A stretch of 32,366 bases of DNA. Source: Alphaproteobacteria bacterium (GTDB lineage Bacteria; Pseudomonadota; Alphaproteobacteria; UBA6615). Under the pieces are notes generated by a model. That model ran no database searches and was not told where the DNA came from. It saw nothing but the letters and a program-made list of their open reading frames with translations. The stretch spans positions 1-32,366 of the forward strand of contig SHVS01000020.1 of the NCBI GenBank assembly GCA_009694135.1, read 5' to 3'. Below are positions 8,266 to 16,219 of this stretch, piece by piece (position 1 is the first letter of the stretch; the number at the start of each line of letters is the position of its first letter). The position numbers and the translations under genes were made by a program.

Positions 8266-8699
8266 TGCGGCCCGACCCGGAAATGTTCGCCCGCGCGAGA
8301 GCCGTCATGGACCAGGCCTATGCGCCCTATTCCGGCTTTCATGTCGGCTGCAGCCTGCGCGGCGCCGGCGGCAGGCTCTATAGCGGCGCCAATGTCGAGA
8401 ACGCCGCCTATCCGCAAGGCTGGTGCGCCGAGACTTCGGCGATCGCCGCCATGATCGCCGATGGGGAACGCGAGATCGCGGAAGTGCTGGTCATCGGCGC
8501 ACGGCGCGTTACTTCCGGCGGATACGAGCCCGATCCCAAGGCGCTGTGCACGCCCTGCGGCGGTTGCCGGCAGAAGCTGAATGAATTCGCCGCCGCCACC
8601 ACGCTGGTGCATGTCTGCGGCCCGGAAGGCGTGCGCAAAAGTTTTACATTGGGCGAGTTGCTGCCGGCCGCCTTCGGCCCGAACAACCTCGCGCCATGA
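8265..8699 (+). CDS. cdd: cytidine deaminase
   Basis: This 144-residue protein has the length of the small tetrameric cytidine deaminases that convert cytidine and deoxycytidine to uridine and deoxyuridine. The zinc site is complete: Cys54 and catalytic Glu56 in GWCAETSA, and Cys98 and Cys101 in PCGGC. The substrate motif GANVENAAYP (41-50) precedes it. Start ATG 8265 shares its A with the TGA of the upstream permease, and its own stop overlaps the next ATG (ATGA at 8696-8699). It feeds deaminated pyrimidine nucleosides to the phosphorylase encoded farther down the operon. Confidence 0.93.
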   Translation: MRPDPEMFARARAVMDQAYAPYSGFHVGCSLRGAGGRLYSGANVENAAYPQGWCAETSAIAAMIADGEREIAEVLVIGARRVTSGGYEPDPKALCTPCGGCRQKLNEFAAATTLVHVCGPEGVRKSFTLGELLPAAFGPNNLAP

Positions 8700-9529
8700 G
8701 TGTCGACGCCGCTGTTAATGTCATTCAAACGCGCCGGCCTGGCTTTGTGCCGCGCGCCGCGCTGGTGCTTGGCAGCGGGCTTGGGCGGCCGGCGGAAGCG
8801 GTCGCGGACGCGACCATCATTCCCTACGCCGATCTGCCCGGCTTTCCGCGCCCGAGTGTCGCCGGGCATGGCGGCCGGTTGCTACTGGGAAGTTTTGCCG
8901 GCGCTCCGGTCGCTGTGCTGCATGGGCGCGCGCATGCCTATGAGGGCCATGCGGGCAGAGGTGGGGGCGCGGGGGTGATGAACCTGCCGATCCGCGTGCT
9001 TAAGCGGCTCGGCTGCGAAATGCTGGTGCTGACCAACGCCGCGGGTTCGCTGAAGCCGGAGATGGGGCCGGGGAGCCTGATGCTGCTCACCGACCACATC
9101 AATTTTTCCGGCGCGAATCCGTTGCTCGGCGAGGGCGATGAGCAGGGCTCGCGCTTTGTCGATCTGACCGACGCTTACGATCCCGCCCTGCGCCGCACCC
9201 TGCTGGCGACGGCGGCCGCGTCCAAGGTCAAGCTGCATCAGGGCGTCTATGTCTGGTTCCTGGGGCCGAGTTTCGAAACCCCGGCGGAGATCAAGGCCGC
9301 GCGCACCCTGGGCGGCGATGCGGTGGGCATGTCCACCGTGCCGGAGGTGATTGTCGCGCGCCAAGCCGGGATAAAGGTGGCGGCGATATCGCTGATCACC
9401 AATCTGGCTGCCGGGATGTCCAGCCTGAGGATTTCGCACGAACACACCCAGGCCGAGGCGGCGAAGGCGGCGGACGAGATCGAACGGCTCCTCGCCGCCT
9501 TTGTCGCGGCGGTTTTCCCCGGCGCCTGA
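8696..9529 (+). CDS. purine nucleoside phosphorylase (trimeric PNP/MTAP family)
   Basis: This 277-residue protein has family features in order: LVLGSGLG (phosphate loop), HGRAHAYEGH, LTNAAGSLKPEMGPGSL, TDHINFSGANPL, LGPSFETPAE (the base-binding Glu), VGMSTVPE and ITNLAAGM with the conserved Asn. It should cleave purine (deoxy)nucleosides with phosphate to free base and (deoxy)ribose-1-phosphate in the cytoplasm. One oddity is a glycine-rich insertion (GRGGGAG, about residues 86-92) after the YEGH motif, in a place where relatives are usually shorter. The start overlaps the cdd stop; 18 nt separate it from deoC. Confidence 0.9.
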   Translation: MSVDAAVNVIQTRRPGFVPRAALVLGSGLGRPAEAVADATIIPYADLPGFPRPSVAGHGGRLLLGSFAGAPVAVLHGRAHAYEGHAGRGGGAGVMNLPIRVLKRLGCEMLVLTNAAGSLKPEMGPGSLMLLTDHINFSGANPLLGEGDEQGSRFVDLTDAYDPALRRTLLATAAASKVKLHQGVYVWFLGPSFETPAEIKAARTLGGDAVGMSTVPEVIVARQAGIKVAAISLITNLAAGMSSLRISHEHTQAEAAKAADEIERLLAAFVAAVFPGA

Positions 9530-9547
9530 CAGCGGCACAGTGGTGAC

Positions 9548-10534
9548 ATGAGCAGCGGCGCCGCCATCCACCCCCTCGCGCGGCCAGAAGCCCGCAACCC
9601 CGGCATGATGCTCGATCGCGGCGTGCTCGATGCCCTGCGCGTGAATCTCTCGGCCAGCGAACGGCGCGCGGCGACGCTGGGTGCGCGGCGCACGGTGAAG
9701 AAAGAGTGGCAGGCGGCTTGGCTGCTGAAAGCCATCGCCTGCATGGATTTGACCACCCTGTCCGGTGACGACACGCCGGGCCGCGTCGAACGCCTGTGCG
9801 CCAAGGCGCTTCGGCCCGTGCGCCAGGAGTTGTTGGACGCGCTCGGCTGCGGCGCGCTTGGGCTCACGGTGGGCGCGGTCTGCGTCTATCCGACCCTGGT
9901 CGCGACGGCGGTCAAGGCACTCAAGGGCTCGCGCATTCCGGTCGCTTCCGTCGCCACGGGTTTTCCCGCCGGTCTGACGCCGATGGCCGCGCGCCTCACC
10001 GAGATCAAGGTGGCGGTCGCGGATGGCGCGGCCGAAATCGACATCGTCATCACCCGCGCCCATGTGCTCACCGGCGACTGGGATGCGCTGTATGACGAGG
10101 TGAAGACGTTTCGCGCGGCTTGCGGCCCGGTGCATATGAAAGCGATCCTCGCCACAGGCGAGTTGGCCACGCTGCGCAACGTCGCCAAGGCATCCTGGGT
10201 CGCCATCTGCGCCGGGGCCGATTTCATCAAGACCTCGACCGGCAAGGAGCCAGTCAATGCGACGCTGCCGGTGGCGCTGACCATGGCGCGCATGATCCGC
10301 GCCTATCACCAGGCAACCGGCATCCGCATCGGCTTCAAGCCGGCCGGCGGCATATCCACCGCCAAGGATGCGCTCGGCTATCTGTTGCTGATGAACGAGG
10401 AGCTGGGCCGCGCTTGGCTGGAGCCGTCACTTCTGCGCCTCGGCGCCTCCACGTTGCTCACCGATATCGAGCGCCAGCTTGAGCATCTGGCGAGCGGACG
10501 CTATTCCGCCGCGCACCGTCACCCAATGGGATGA
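9548..10534 (+). CDS. deoC: deoxyribose-phosphate aldolase, long eukaryote-type
   Basis: This 328-residue class I aldolase cleaves 2-deoxyribose-5-phosphate to acetaldehyde and glyceraldehyde-3-phosphate. The Schiff-base Lys is in FIKTSTGKE (Lys228), with a second conserved Lys in IGFKPAGG. It is the long form: an N-terminal extension with AWLLKAIACMDLTTLSGDDT and a C-terminal tail ending SGRYSAAHRHPMG resemble animal DERA more than the roughly 220-260-residue bacterial enzymes. Its last codon overlaps the ATG of the aldehyde dehydrogenase (ATGA at 10531-10534), tying the acetaldehyde producer to a likely consumer. Confidence 0.93.
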   Translation: MSSGAAIHPLARPEARNPGMMLDRGVLDALRVNLSASERRAATLGARRTVKKEWQAAWLLKAIACMDLTTLSGDDTPGRVERLCAKALRPVRQELLDALGCGALGLTVGAVCVYPTLVATAVKALKGSRIPVASVATGFPAGLTPMAARLTEIKVAVADGAAEIDIVITRAHVLTGDWDALYDEVKTFRAACGPVHMKAILATGELATLRNVAKASWVAICAGADFIKTSTGKEPVNATLPVALTMARMIRAYHQATGIRIGFKPAGGISTAKDALGYLLLMNEELGRAWLEPSLLRLGASTLLTDIERQLEHLASGRYSAAHRHPMG

Positions 10535-12936
10535 GCATGACCATCGCCGAAATCTACGCTCGTATGGATTATGGCCCCGCGCCGGAGGATGCCGCCGACG
10601 CGCGCGCTTGGCTCGCCCAGCATCAGCAAGCCGGGCTGTTCATTGGCGGGAAATTCGTGACGCCGCGCAGCAAAGCCTGGTTCGACACGATCAACCCGGC
10701 GACGAGCAAAAACCTCGCGCGTATCGCGCAAGCCGGCGCGTCCGATATTGACGCCGCCGTCGCCGCCGCGCGCAAGGCCCAGCCCGGCTGGGCGAAAGCC
10801 GGCGGGCATGCGCGCGCGCGTTACCTTTATGCGCTGGCGCGGCTGGTGCAGAAACACAGCCGGCTGCTGGCGGTGCTGGAAACCCTCGACAACGGCAAGC
10901 CGATCCGCGAGACGCGCGACATCGACATTCCATTGGTGGCGCGGCATTTTTATCACCACGCCGGCTGGGCGCAGCTTCTGGAGAGCGAGTTTCCCGCCTA
11001 TGAGCCGGTCGGCGTCGCCGGGCAGATCATCCCGTGGAATTTTCCGCTGTTGATGCTGGCGTGGAAGATCGCGCCTGCGCTGGCGGCGGGAAACACCGTC
11101 GTGCTCAAGCCGGCCGAGTTCACCAGCCTCTCCGCGCTTGCCTTCGCCGAGCTGGTCATCGAAGCGGGGCTGCCGGCGGGCGTGGTCAACATCGTCACGG
11201 GCGATGGACGGACGGGCGAGTTGATCGTGGGCCACAAGGGGATCGACAAACTCGCCTTCACCGGCTCGACCGAAGTCGGACGCAAGATCCGCGCCGCGAC
11301 CGCCGGCAGCGGCAAGAAACTGACGCTCGAACTCGGCGGCAAGTCGCCTTTCCTGGTGTTCGATGACGCGGACATTGACGGTGCGGTCGAAGGCTTGGTC
11401 GATGCCATCTGGTTCAACCAGGGGCAGGTGTGCTGCGCCGGTTCGCGGCTTCTGGTGCAGGAATCCGTGCAGGATACGGTGATCGCCAAGGTCAAAGCGC
11501 GCATGCAGAAGCTGCGCGTCGGCGATCCGCTCGACAAGGCGATCGACATCGGCGCCATCGTCGCCCCGGTGCAACTGGCGCGGATCGAAAAACTGGTCGC
11601 CGCCGGCAAGGCCGAAGGCGCGACGCTGTGGCAGCCCGATTGGGCGCGGCCCAAGGAAGGCTGCTTCTATCCGCCGACGCTGTTCACCGGCGTGTCGCCG
11701 TCCTCGACCATCGTGCAGGAAGAAATCTTCGGCCCCGTGCTGGTGGCGATGAGTTTTCGCACCCCGGCCGAGGCGGTCGCGCTGGCCAATAACACGCGCT
11801 ATGGGCTGGCGGCGAGCGTGTGGAGCGAAAGCCTGTCGCTCGCGCTCGACATCGCGCCGAAACTGAAAGCCGGCGTGGTGTGGATCAACAGCACCAATAT
11901 GTTCGACGCCGCCGCCGGCTTCGGCGGCTATCGCGAATCCGGCTTCGGCCGCGAAGGCGGGCGCGAAGGCCTGTATGAATATCTGCGCCCGGCGTGGGAA
12001 AGGCGCGCCAAGCCGTATTCCGCGATCACCCCACCCTCTGCGCGCAAGACGCGAAGCCACCGCACGCAAGGGGAGGGAGAAAGCCTTCCGCCGATCGACC
12101 GCACGGCCAAGATGTATATTGGTGGGAAGCAGACGCGGCCGGATGGCGGCCATAGCCGGCGTGTGAGCGCCGCCGATGGAACGCTGCTCGGCGCGGTGGG
12201 CGAGGGCAATCGCAAGGATATTCGCGATGCGGTCGAAGCCGCGAGCAAGGCCGAGGCCTGGAGCAAACTGAGCGGCCATGCGCGCGCGCAGATTCTCTAT
12301 TTTATCGCCGAGAATCTTTCGGCCCGCGCGGCGGAATTCACGCAGCGTATTGCGGCCATGACCGGCGCGACCAAGGCGCAGGCACGGCGCGAGGTCGAAG
12401 CCTCGATCCGGCGTTTGTTCACCTATGCCGCCTGGGCCGACAAATACGACGGGGCGGCGCATGCCGTGCCGATCCGCGGACAAGCGCTGGCCATGCCGGA
12501 GCCGCTGGGGGTCGTTGGCGTCGTCGCGCCGGATGAGGCGCCGTTGCTGGCATTTGTCTCGATGGCGGCTCCGCTTTTGGCGATGGGCAATCGCGTGGTG
12601 GCGATTCCCTCCGAATCCTATCCGCTGGCGGCGACCGATCTGTATCAGGTGCTCGATACCTCGGATCTGCCCGGCGGGGCGCTGAATATCGTCACCGGGG
12701 CGCGCGATGTCCTCGCCAAAACCCTGGCCGAGCATGATGGCGTCGATGCGCTTTGGTATGTCGGGTCGGCGCCGGGCAGTGCTTCGGTCGAACGCGCCAG
12801 CATCGGCAATCTCAAGCAATGCTGGGTCAATTACGGCAAGCAGCGCGATTGGTACGACGCCGAGGCGGGCGAGGGGCGCGACTATCTGCGCCGCGCCACG
12901 CAGGTGAAGAATATATGGATTCCATATGGCGAGTGA
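10531..12936 (+). CDS. two-domain aldehyde dehydrogenase, ALDH16-like
   Basis: This 801-residue protein has two ALDH-fold modules. The first (about 30-490) has the full catalytic set: Asn170 in IPWNFP, Glu267 in LELGGKSP and Cys301 in GQVCCAGS. The second (about 525-801) keeps the fold but lacks them: PWN is replaced by APDEAP, and the C-terminal WVNYGKQRDWYD has no catalytic Cys context. One active plus one pseudo-ALDH domain is the layout of bacterial ALDH16. Its position after deoC suggests it oxidises acetaldehyde from deoxyribose-5-phosphate with NAD(P); that substrate is inferred. An alternative in-frame start is ATG 10537. The inter-domain linker (about 500-517) carries a palindromic insert at 12031-12080. 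The gene overlaps deoA by 11 bp. Confidence 0.88.
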   Translation: MSMTIAEIYARMDYGPAPEDAADARAWLAQHQQAGLFIGGKFVTPRSKAWFDTINPATSKNLARIAQAGASDIDAAVAAARKAQPGWAKAGGHARARYLYALARLVQKHSRLLAVLETLDNGKPIRETRDIDIPLVARHFYHHAGWAQLLESEFPAYEPVGVAGQIIPWNFPLLMLAWKIAPALAAGNTVVLKPAEFTSLSALAFAELVIEAGLPAGVVNIVTGDGRTGELIVGHKGIDKLAFTGSTEVGRKIRAATAGSGKKLTLELGGKSPFLVFDDADIDGAVEGLVDAIWFNQGQVCCAGSRLLVQESVQDTVIAKVKARMQKLRVGDPLDKAIDIGAIVAPVQLARIEKLVAAGKAEGATLWQPDWARPKEGCFYPPTLFTGVSPSSTIVQEEIFGPVLVAMSFRTPAEAVALANNTRYGLAASVWSESLSLALDIAPKLKAGVVWINSTNMFDAAAGFGGYRESGFGREGGREGLYEYLRPAWERRAKPYSAITPPSARKTRSHRTQGEGESLPPIDRTAKMYIGGKQTRPDGGHSRRVSAADGTLLGAVGEGNRKDIRDAVEAASKAEAWSKLSGHARAQILYFIAENLSARAAEFTQRIAAMTGATKAQARREVEASIRRLFTYAAWADKYDGAAHAVPIRGQALAMPEPLGVVGVVAPDEAPLLAFVSMAAPLLAMGNRVVAIPSESYPLAATDLYQVLDTSDLPGGALNIVTGARDVLAKTLAEHDGVDALWYVGSAPGSASVERASIGNLKQCWVNYGKQRDWYDAEAGEGRDYLRRATQVKNIWIPYGE
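12031..12080. repeat. palindromic GC-rich insert in the ALDH inter-domain linker
   Basis: CCCTCTGCGCGC (12034-12045) and GCACGCAAGGGGAGGG (12062-12077) form an imperfect stem, and the segment resembles the CCCTCCCC/GGGGAGGG dispersed hairpins, such as the one at 4502-4536. It encodes a polar, Arg-rich stretch (PPSARKTRSHRTQGEGES) exactly between the two ALDH modules without breaking the frame. It looks like a dispersed element tolerated inside a linker. Whether homologues lack it cannot be seen here. Confidence 0.5.
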
Positions 12937-14269
12937 GCTGCCGCAGGAGATCATCCGCAAAAAACGCGATGGTGGCGCGCTTTCGCCCGATCAAATCAAG
13001 GCTTTTATCCAAGGCCTGACCAATGGCGCGGTGAGCGAGGGCCAGGCGGCAGCCTTCGCCATGGCGGTGTTCCTTCGCGGCATGAGCCGGGCCGAATGCG
13101 TGGCGCTGACCGACGCCATGGCGCGCTCGGGCGAATGTCTCGATTGGTCCGGCGAAAAACTCGGCGGACCTGTGATCGATAAACATTCGACCGGCGGCAT
13201 CGGCGACAAGGTGTCGCTCATCCTCGCGCCGCTGTTGGCGGCCTGCGGGGCGTTTGTGCCAATGATTTCCGGCCGCGGGCTTGGCCACACCGGCGGTACG
13301 CTTGACAAGCTCGATGCGATTCTCGGCTATCGCTCGACGCCCGATATAGCGACGCTCAAGCGCGTGGTGCGCGAAGCCGGCTGCGCCATCATCGGCCAAA
13401 CGGCGGAACTGGCGCCCGCGGACCGGCGGTTCTATGCCATCCGCGATGTCACCGCGACGGTCGAATCCGTACCGCTGATCACGGCATCGATTCTATCGAA
13501 GAAACTCGCCGCCGGACTCGATGCGCTGGTCATGGATGTGAAATTCGGCAGCGGCGCCTTCGCCTCCACGCTCGAATCCGCGCGCGAGCTGGGGTCCAGC
13601 ATCGTCGCGGTCGGCAACGGCGCGAGGATGAAAACCACGGCGCTGCTGACCGACATGAACCAGGTGCTTGGCCGCGCCGCCGGCAATGCGCTGGAAACGC
13701 TTGAAGCGATCGAACATCTGACTGGCCGCGCGCGCGATCCTCGCTTGCTGGAGGTGACTCTCGCTTTGGGAGCGGCGCTTTTGGTTCTCTGCGGGCTTGT
13801 ACCCGGTGAAGGCGAAGCGCGGAAAAGACTGGAAAACGCCCTCGCCAGCGGCGCCGCCGCCGAACGCTTCGCGCGTATGGTCGCCGGCCTCGGCGGACCG
13901 AAAGATCTGCTTGAACATCCGGACAAATATTTGGCGAAAGCGCCGGTGGTTGTCCCCGCGCTGCCGCAAGGCGAAGGGCGTGTGGGCGAGATCGATGTGC
14001 GCGCGCTCGGTCTCGCCATCGTGATTTTGGGTGGCGGGCGCATGCGCGCCGACGGTGTCATCGATCCCGCCGTCGGGCTAACCTCGGTCAAGGGGATTGG
14101 CGAAAGCGTCGGCCGCGATCGCCCGCTGGCCATGGTGCACGCACGCGACAAGGCTTCGGCCGAGCGCGCGGCGGCGGCGATAGCAGCGGCTTATCGGTTG
14201 GGCGCAGGCGAGGCGGGACCGCTCATTGCCGGCGAGATCAGAGCAGACACCGTACGAGGAGCGCGATGA
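12926..14269 (+). CDS. deoA: thymidine phosphorylase
   Basis: This 447-residue protein belongs to the pyrimidine-nucleoside phosphorylase family and reversibly cleaves thymidine or deoxyuridine with phosphate to the base and deoxyribose-1-phosphate. Motifs in order are [24 protein letters not shown] (phosphate binding), the signature [36 protein letters not shown] and [11 protein letters not shown]. The length fits the family. It overlaps the ALDH gene by 11 bp and ends in an ATGA overlap with upp. Deoxyribose-1-phosphate made here needs phosphopentomutase before DeoC can use it, and no deoB is present in this operon. Confidence 0.93.
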   Translation: MASELPQEIIRKKRDGGALSPDQIKAFIQGLTNGAVSEGQAAAFAMAVFLRGMSRAECVALTDAMARSGECLDWSGEKLGGPVIDKHSTGGIGDKVSLILAPLLAACGAFVPMISGRGLGHTGGTLDKLDAILGYRSTPDIATLKRVVREAGCAIIGQTAELAPADRRFYAIRDVTATVESVPLITASILSKKLAAGLDALVMDVKFGSGAFASTLESARELGSSIVAVGNGARMKTTALLTDMNQVLGRAAGNALETLEAIEHLTGRARDPRLLEVTLALGAALLVLCGLVPGEGEARKRLENALASGAAAERFARMVAGLGGPKDLLEHPDKYLAKAPVVVPALPQGEGRVGEIDVRALGLAIVILGGGRMRADGVIDPAVGLTSVKGIGESVGRDRPLAMVHARDKASAERAAAAIAAAYRLGAGEAGPLIAGEIRADTVRGAR

Positions 14270-14916
14270 AAACTTTCGCCGAGTTTCCCAATCTGCGCGT
14301 GCATGACCATCCGCTGATCGCGCATAAGCTGAGCCTGATGCGCGACCAAGACACGACGACGATAATGTTTCGCCTGCTGCTCAAGGAGATCGCGACGCTC
14401 ATGGGTTTCGAGATCACGCGCGATCTGCCCTTGACAACGCGCGCGATTGAAACGCCGGTCGCGCCGATGCAGGCGCCGGTGATCGACGAGCGCCGGCCGT
14501 CGATCATCTCCATTCTGCGCGCTGGGCTCGGGATGGCGGAAGGCTTGCACTCGCTGATCCCCGAGGCCTGCGAAGGCCATATCGGGCTCTATCGCGACCA
14601 TGAGACCAAGCGGCCGGTGCAGTATTACTGCAAGCTGCCCGACAAGGCCGCGCGGCCCTTCATCCTGGTCGACCCGATGCTGGCGACCGGGCATTCAGCC
14701 GCCGCGGCGGTCGAACTGGTCAAACGCCACGGGGTCGGAGACGTGGATATCCGGCTGATGGTGCTGGTGGCCGCGCCGGAGGGGGTGCGGGTCATGCTCG
14801 AGCAACACCCGCGCGTGGCGATTCACGCCGCCGCCCTCGACAGCCATCTCAACGAAAACGCCTATATCGTGCCCGGTCTCGGCGACGCCGGCGACCGGTT
14901 GTTCGGCACGAAATAG
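14266..14916 (+). CDS. upp: uracil phosphoribosyltransferase
   Basis: This 216-residue protein converts uracil and PRPP to UMP, recovering the base released by pyrimidine nucleoside cleavage. The PRPP-binding loop is [11 protein letters not shown], the uracil-binding C-terminal motif is [16 protein letters not shown], and [14 protein letters not shown] is also typical. The ATG overlaps the deoA stop (14266-14269). It is the last gene of the operon. The convergent gene ends only 8 bp away at 14925, with no clear terminator hairpin between them. Confidence 0.94.
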   Translation: MKTFAEFPNLRVHDHPLIAHKLSLMRDQDTTTIMFRLLLKEIATLMGFEITRDLPLTTRAIETPVAPMQAPVIDERRPSIISILRAGLGMAEGLHSLIPEACEGHIGLYRDHETKRPVQYYCKLPDKAARPFILVDPMLATGHSAAAAVELVKRHGVGDVDIRLMVLVAAPEGVRVMLEQHPRVAIHAAALDSHLNENAYIVPGLGDAGDRLFGTK

Positions 14917-14924
14917 GCGCGTGC

Positions 14925-15125
14925 CTAGTGGTTGTGGCCGGAGTGGCTGTCCTGGCCGCCGAGCGCGGCGTAGATCGAGTAGAATACGAAGCCGATCGCG
15001 ATCACGGCTATCGACAGGCCGGTCGCATAGCCCTTGATCTCGTGCGATTGCTGAATGACGGTCAAACCGGCGACCACCATCAGCGTCATCACGCCCACCA
15101 ATATCCAGCGGCTCCGTTGTTCCAT
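14925..15125 (-). CDS. small two-helix membrane protein with His-rich tail
   Basis: This 66-residue protein has two hydrophobic helices (about 8-22 and 34-52) and a C-terminal tail GGQDSHSGHNH. The start MEQRSRWIL at 15125 is chosen because a GGGGAGAGG ribosome binding sequence lies just upstream. A longer frame to 15221 exists but begins in sequence unlike a membrane protein. I recognise no family. The histidines might bind a metal, but nothing else supports that. It is convergent with the nucleoside operon. Confidence 0.7.
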   Translation of the reverse strand: MEQRSRWILVGVMTLMVVAGLTVIQQSHEIKGYATGLSIAVIAIGFVFYSIYAALGGQDSHSGHNH

Positions 15126-15451
15126 AGCCCTCTCCCCTGCGCGAACCCTCATACCCCTTGTCGGGGCGGGGTCACCTACCCGATAGGCGCAGTGAATGCA
15201 CCAATTATCCGTCGCTGGCAACGTCCCCGACCATGATTCGGTTAACGCGGCGCGGATCTGGCAGGCGTAGGATTGCAGGAAACATTAACGCCTTTGGCAT
15301 ATTAAAGTATGAACTCCTGGTTCTGCAACGAAGAATTGTTCTAGCCATGTGGTTGACCGGGCAGCCGCCGGCCTATGGAATAGCGGTTCCGCCGCGTCGC
15401 GGACGCGGCCAATGATCGGGTCGTGCCGCGTAAACGGCACAAGGGGGTACC
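15126..15451. other. intergenic region between divergent genes
   Basis: This 326-bp gap separates the starts of the 66-aa membrane protein (minus) and the DUF1194 protein (plus), so it should hold both promoters. It contains a GC hairpin (ACCCC and GGGGCGGGGT around 15154-15174), a relatively AT-rich patch at about 15280-15312 that is the likeliest promoter area, and a stem GTGCCG/CGGCAC at 15423-15440 just before the DUF1194 ribosome binding site (GGGGG at 15443-15447). Short open frames across it show no protein-like composition. No specific operator was recognised. Confidence 0.5.
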
Positions 15452-16189
15452 ATGCGGTTTCGGACCCAAGCGGTTGCGGCGGCTGCGAGTCTGGCCCTGC
15501 TCCTCTCTTGGGGCCTCGGTCGGGCGGAAGAGACGGTCGACGTCGAACTCATCTTGGCGGTCGATGTCTCCGGCAGCATCGACGAGGACGAAGCGCGGCT
15601 GCAGCGTCAGGGTTACATCGACGCGATCCTCAATCCGCTGGTCATCGACGCCATCAAATCCGGCCCGCATCAGCGCATCGCGCTCACCTATTTCGAGTGG
15701 TCGGGCGATTATCACCAGCACACGGTGGTGGATTGGATGATTATCGACGGCGAGCACGCGGCGCAGGAATTTACCCAGGCGCTGGCCGAAGCTCCGCTGA
15801 CCCGGGCCAATCGTACCTCGATCAGCGCCGCCCTCGACTATGGGCAGAAGCAATTCGCGCGCAACGCGGTCGAAGGCACGCGCAAGGTGATCGACATTTC
15901 CGGGGACGGATATAACAATATCGGCCGCTCGGTGACCGATGCGCGCGACGATGCGCTGGCGCAGGGCACGATCATCGACGGGCTGCCGATCATCAACGAA
16001 AATCCCAATCCCTTCGGCCGGCCGGGGCCGAAGGATCTGGACGAGTATTTCCGCGACTATGTCATCGGCGGCCCGGGTTCGTTCGTGGTCGTGGCGCATA
16101 GTTTCGCGGATTTCTCCAACGCCATCCTCAACAAGCTAATTCGTGAAATCGCTGCTCTGGGGGCGAAGCCCCCGGCGGCCACGGACTAG
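15452..16189 (+). CDS. secreted DUF1194 (von Willebrand A-like) protein
   Basis: This 245-residue protein starts with a Sec signal peptide (about residues 1-25), followed by a VWA-like domain with the MIDAS motif DVSGS (38-42), the conserved DISGDGYNN and a late VVVAHSFADFSNAI. DUF1194 proteins are mostly alphaproteobacterial and probably bind a metal ion and a protein partner in the periplasm; no enzymatic role is established. The start is ATG 15452 with a G-rich ribosome binding site. The final codons contain a GGGGGC-GAA-GCCCCC hairpin (16159-16173). Confidence 0.9.
   Translation: MRFRTQAVAAAASLALLLSWGLGRAEETVDVELILAVDVSGSIDEDEARLQRQGYIDAILNPLVIDAIKSGPHQRIALTYFEWSGDYHQHTVVDWMIIDGEHAAQEFTQALAEAPLTRANRTSISAALDYGQKQFARNAVEGTRKVIDISGDGYNNIGRSVTDARDDALAQGTIIDGLPIINENPNPFGRPGPKDLDEYFRDYVIGGPGSFVVVAHSFADFSNAILNKLIREIAALGAKPPAATD
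16159..16173 (+). terminator. possible terminator-like hairpin at the end of the DUF1194 gene
   Basis: A perfect 6-bp stem GGGGGC/GCCCCC with a GAA loop lies 14 bp before the stop codon of the DUF1194 gene. No run of T follows, so it may be only a stabilising hairpin or a dispersed GC repeat and not a true rho-independent terminator. Confidence 0.3.
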
Positions 16190-16219
16190 CTCCGCGCCGG
16201 CACTATCAGGCCGTGCGGG

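Noticed and set aside
10519-12960. 813-residue open frame antisense to the aldehyde dehydrogenase
   Set aside because: It is a shadow frame of a gene with complete catalytic motifs; its translation has no recognisable domain.
15158-15415. Open frame in the intergenic region before the DUF1194 gene
   Set aside because: It has no ribosome binding site or protein-like pattern and overlaps the likely promoter region.
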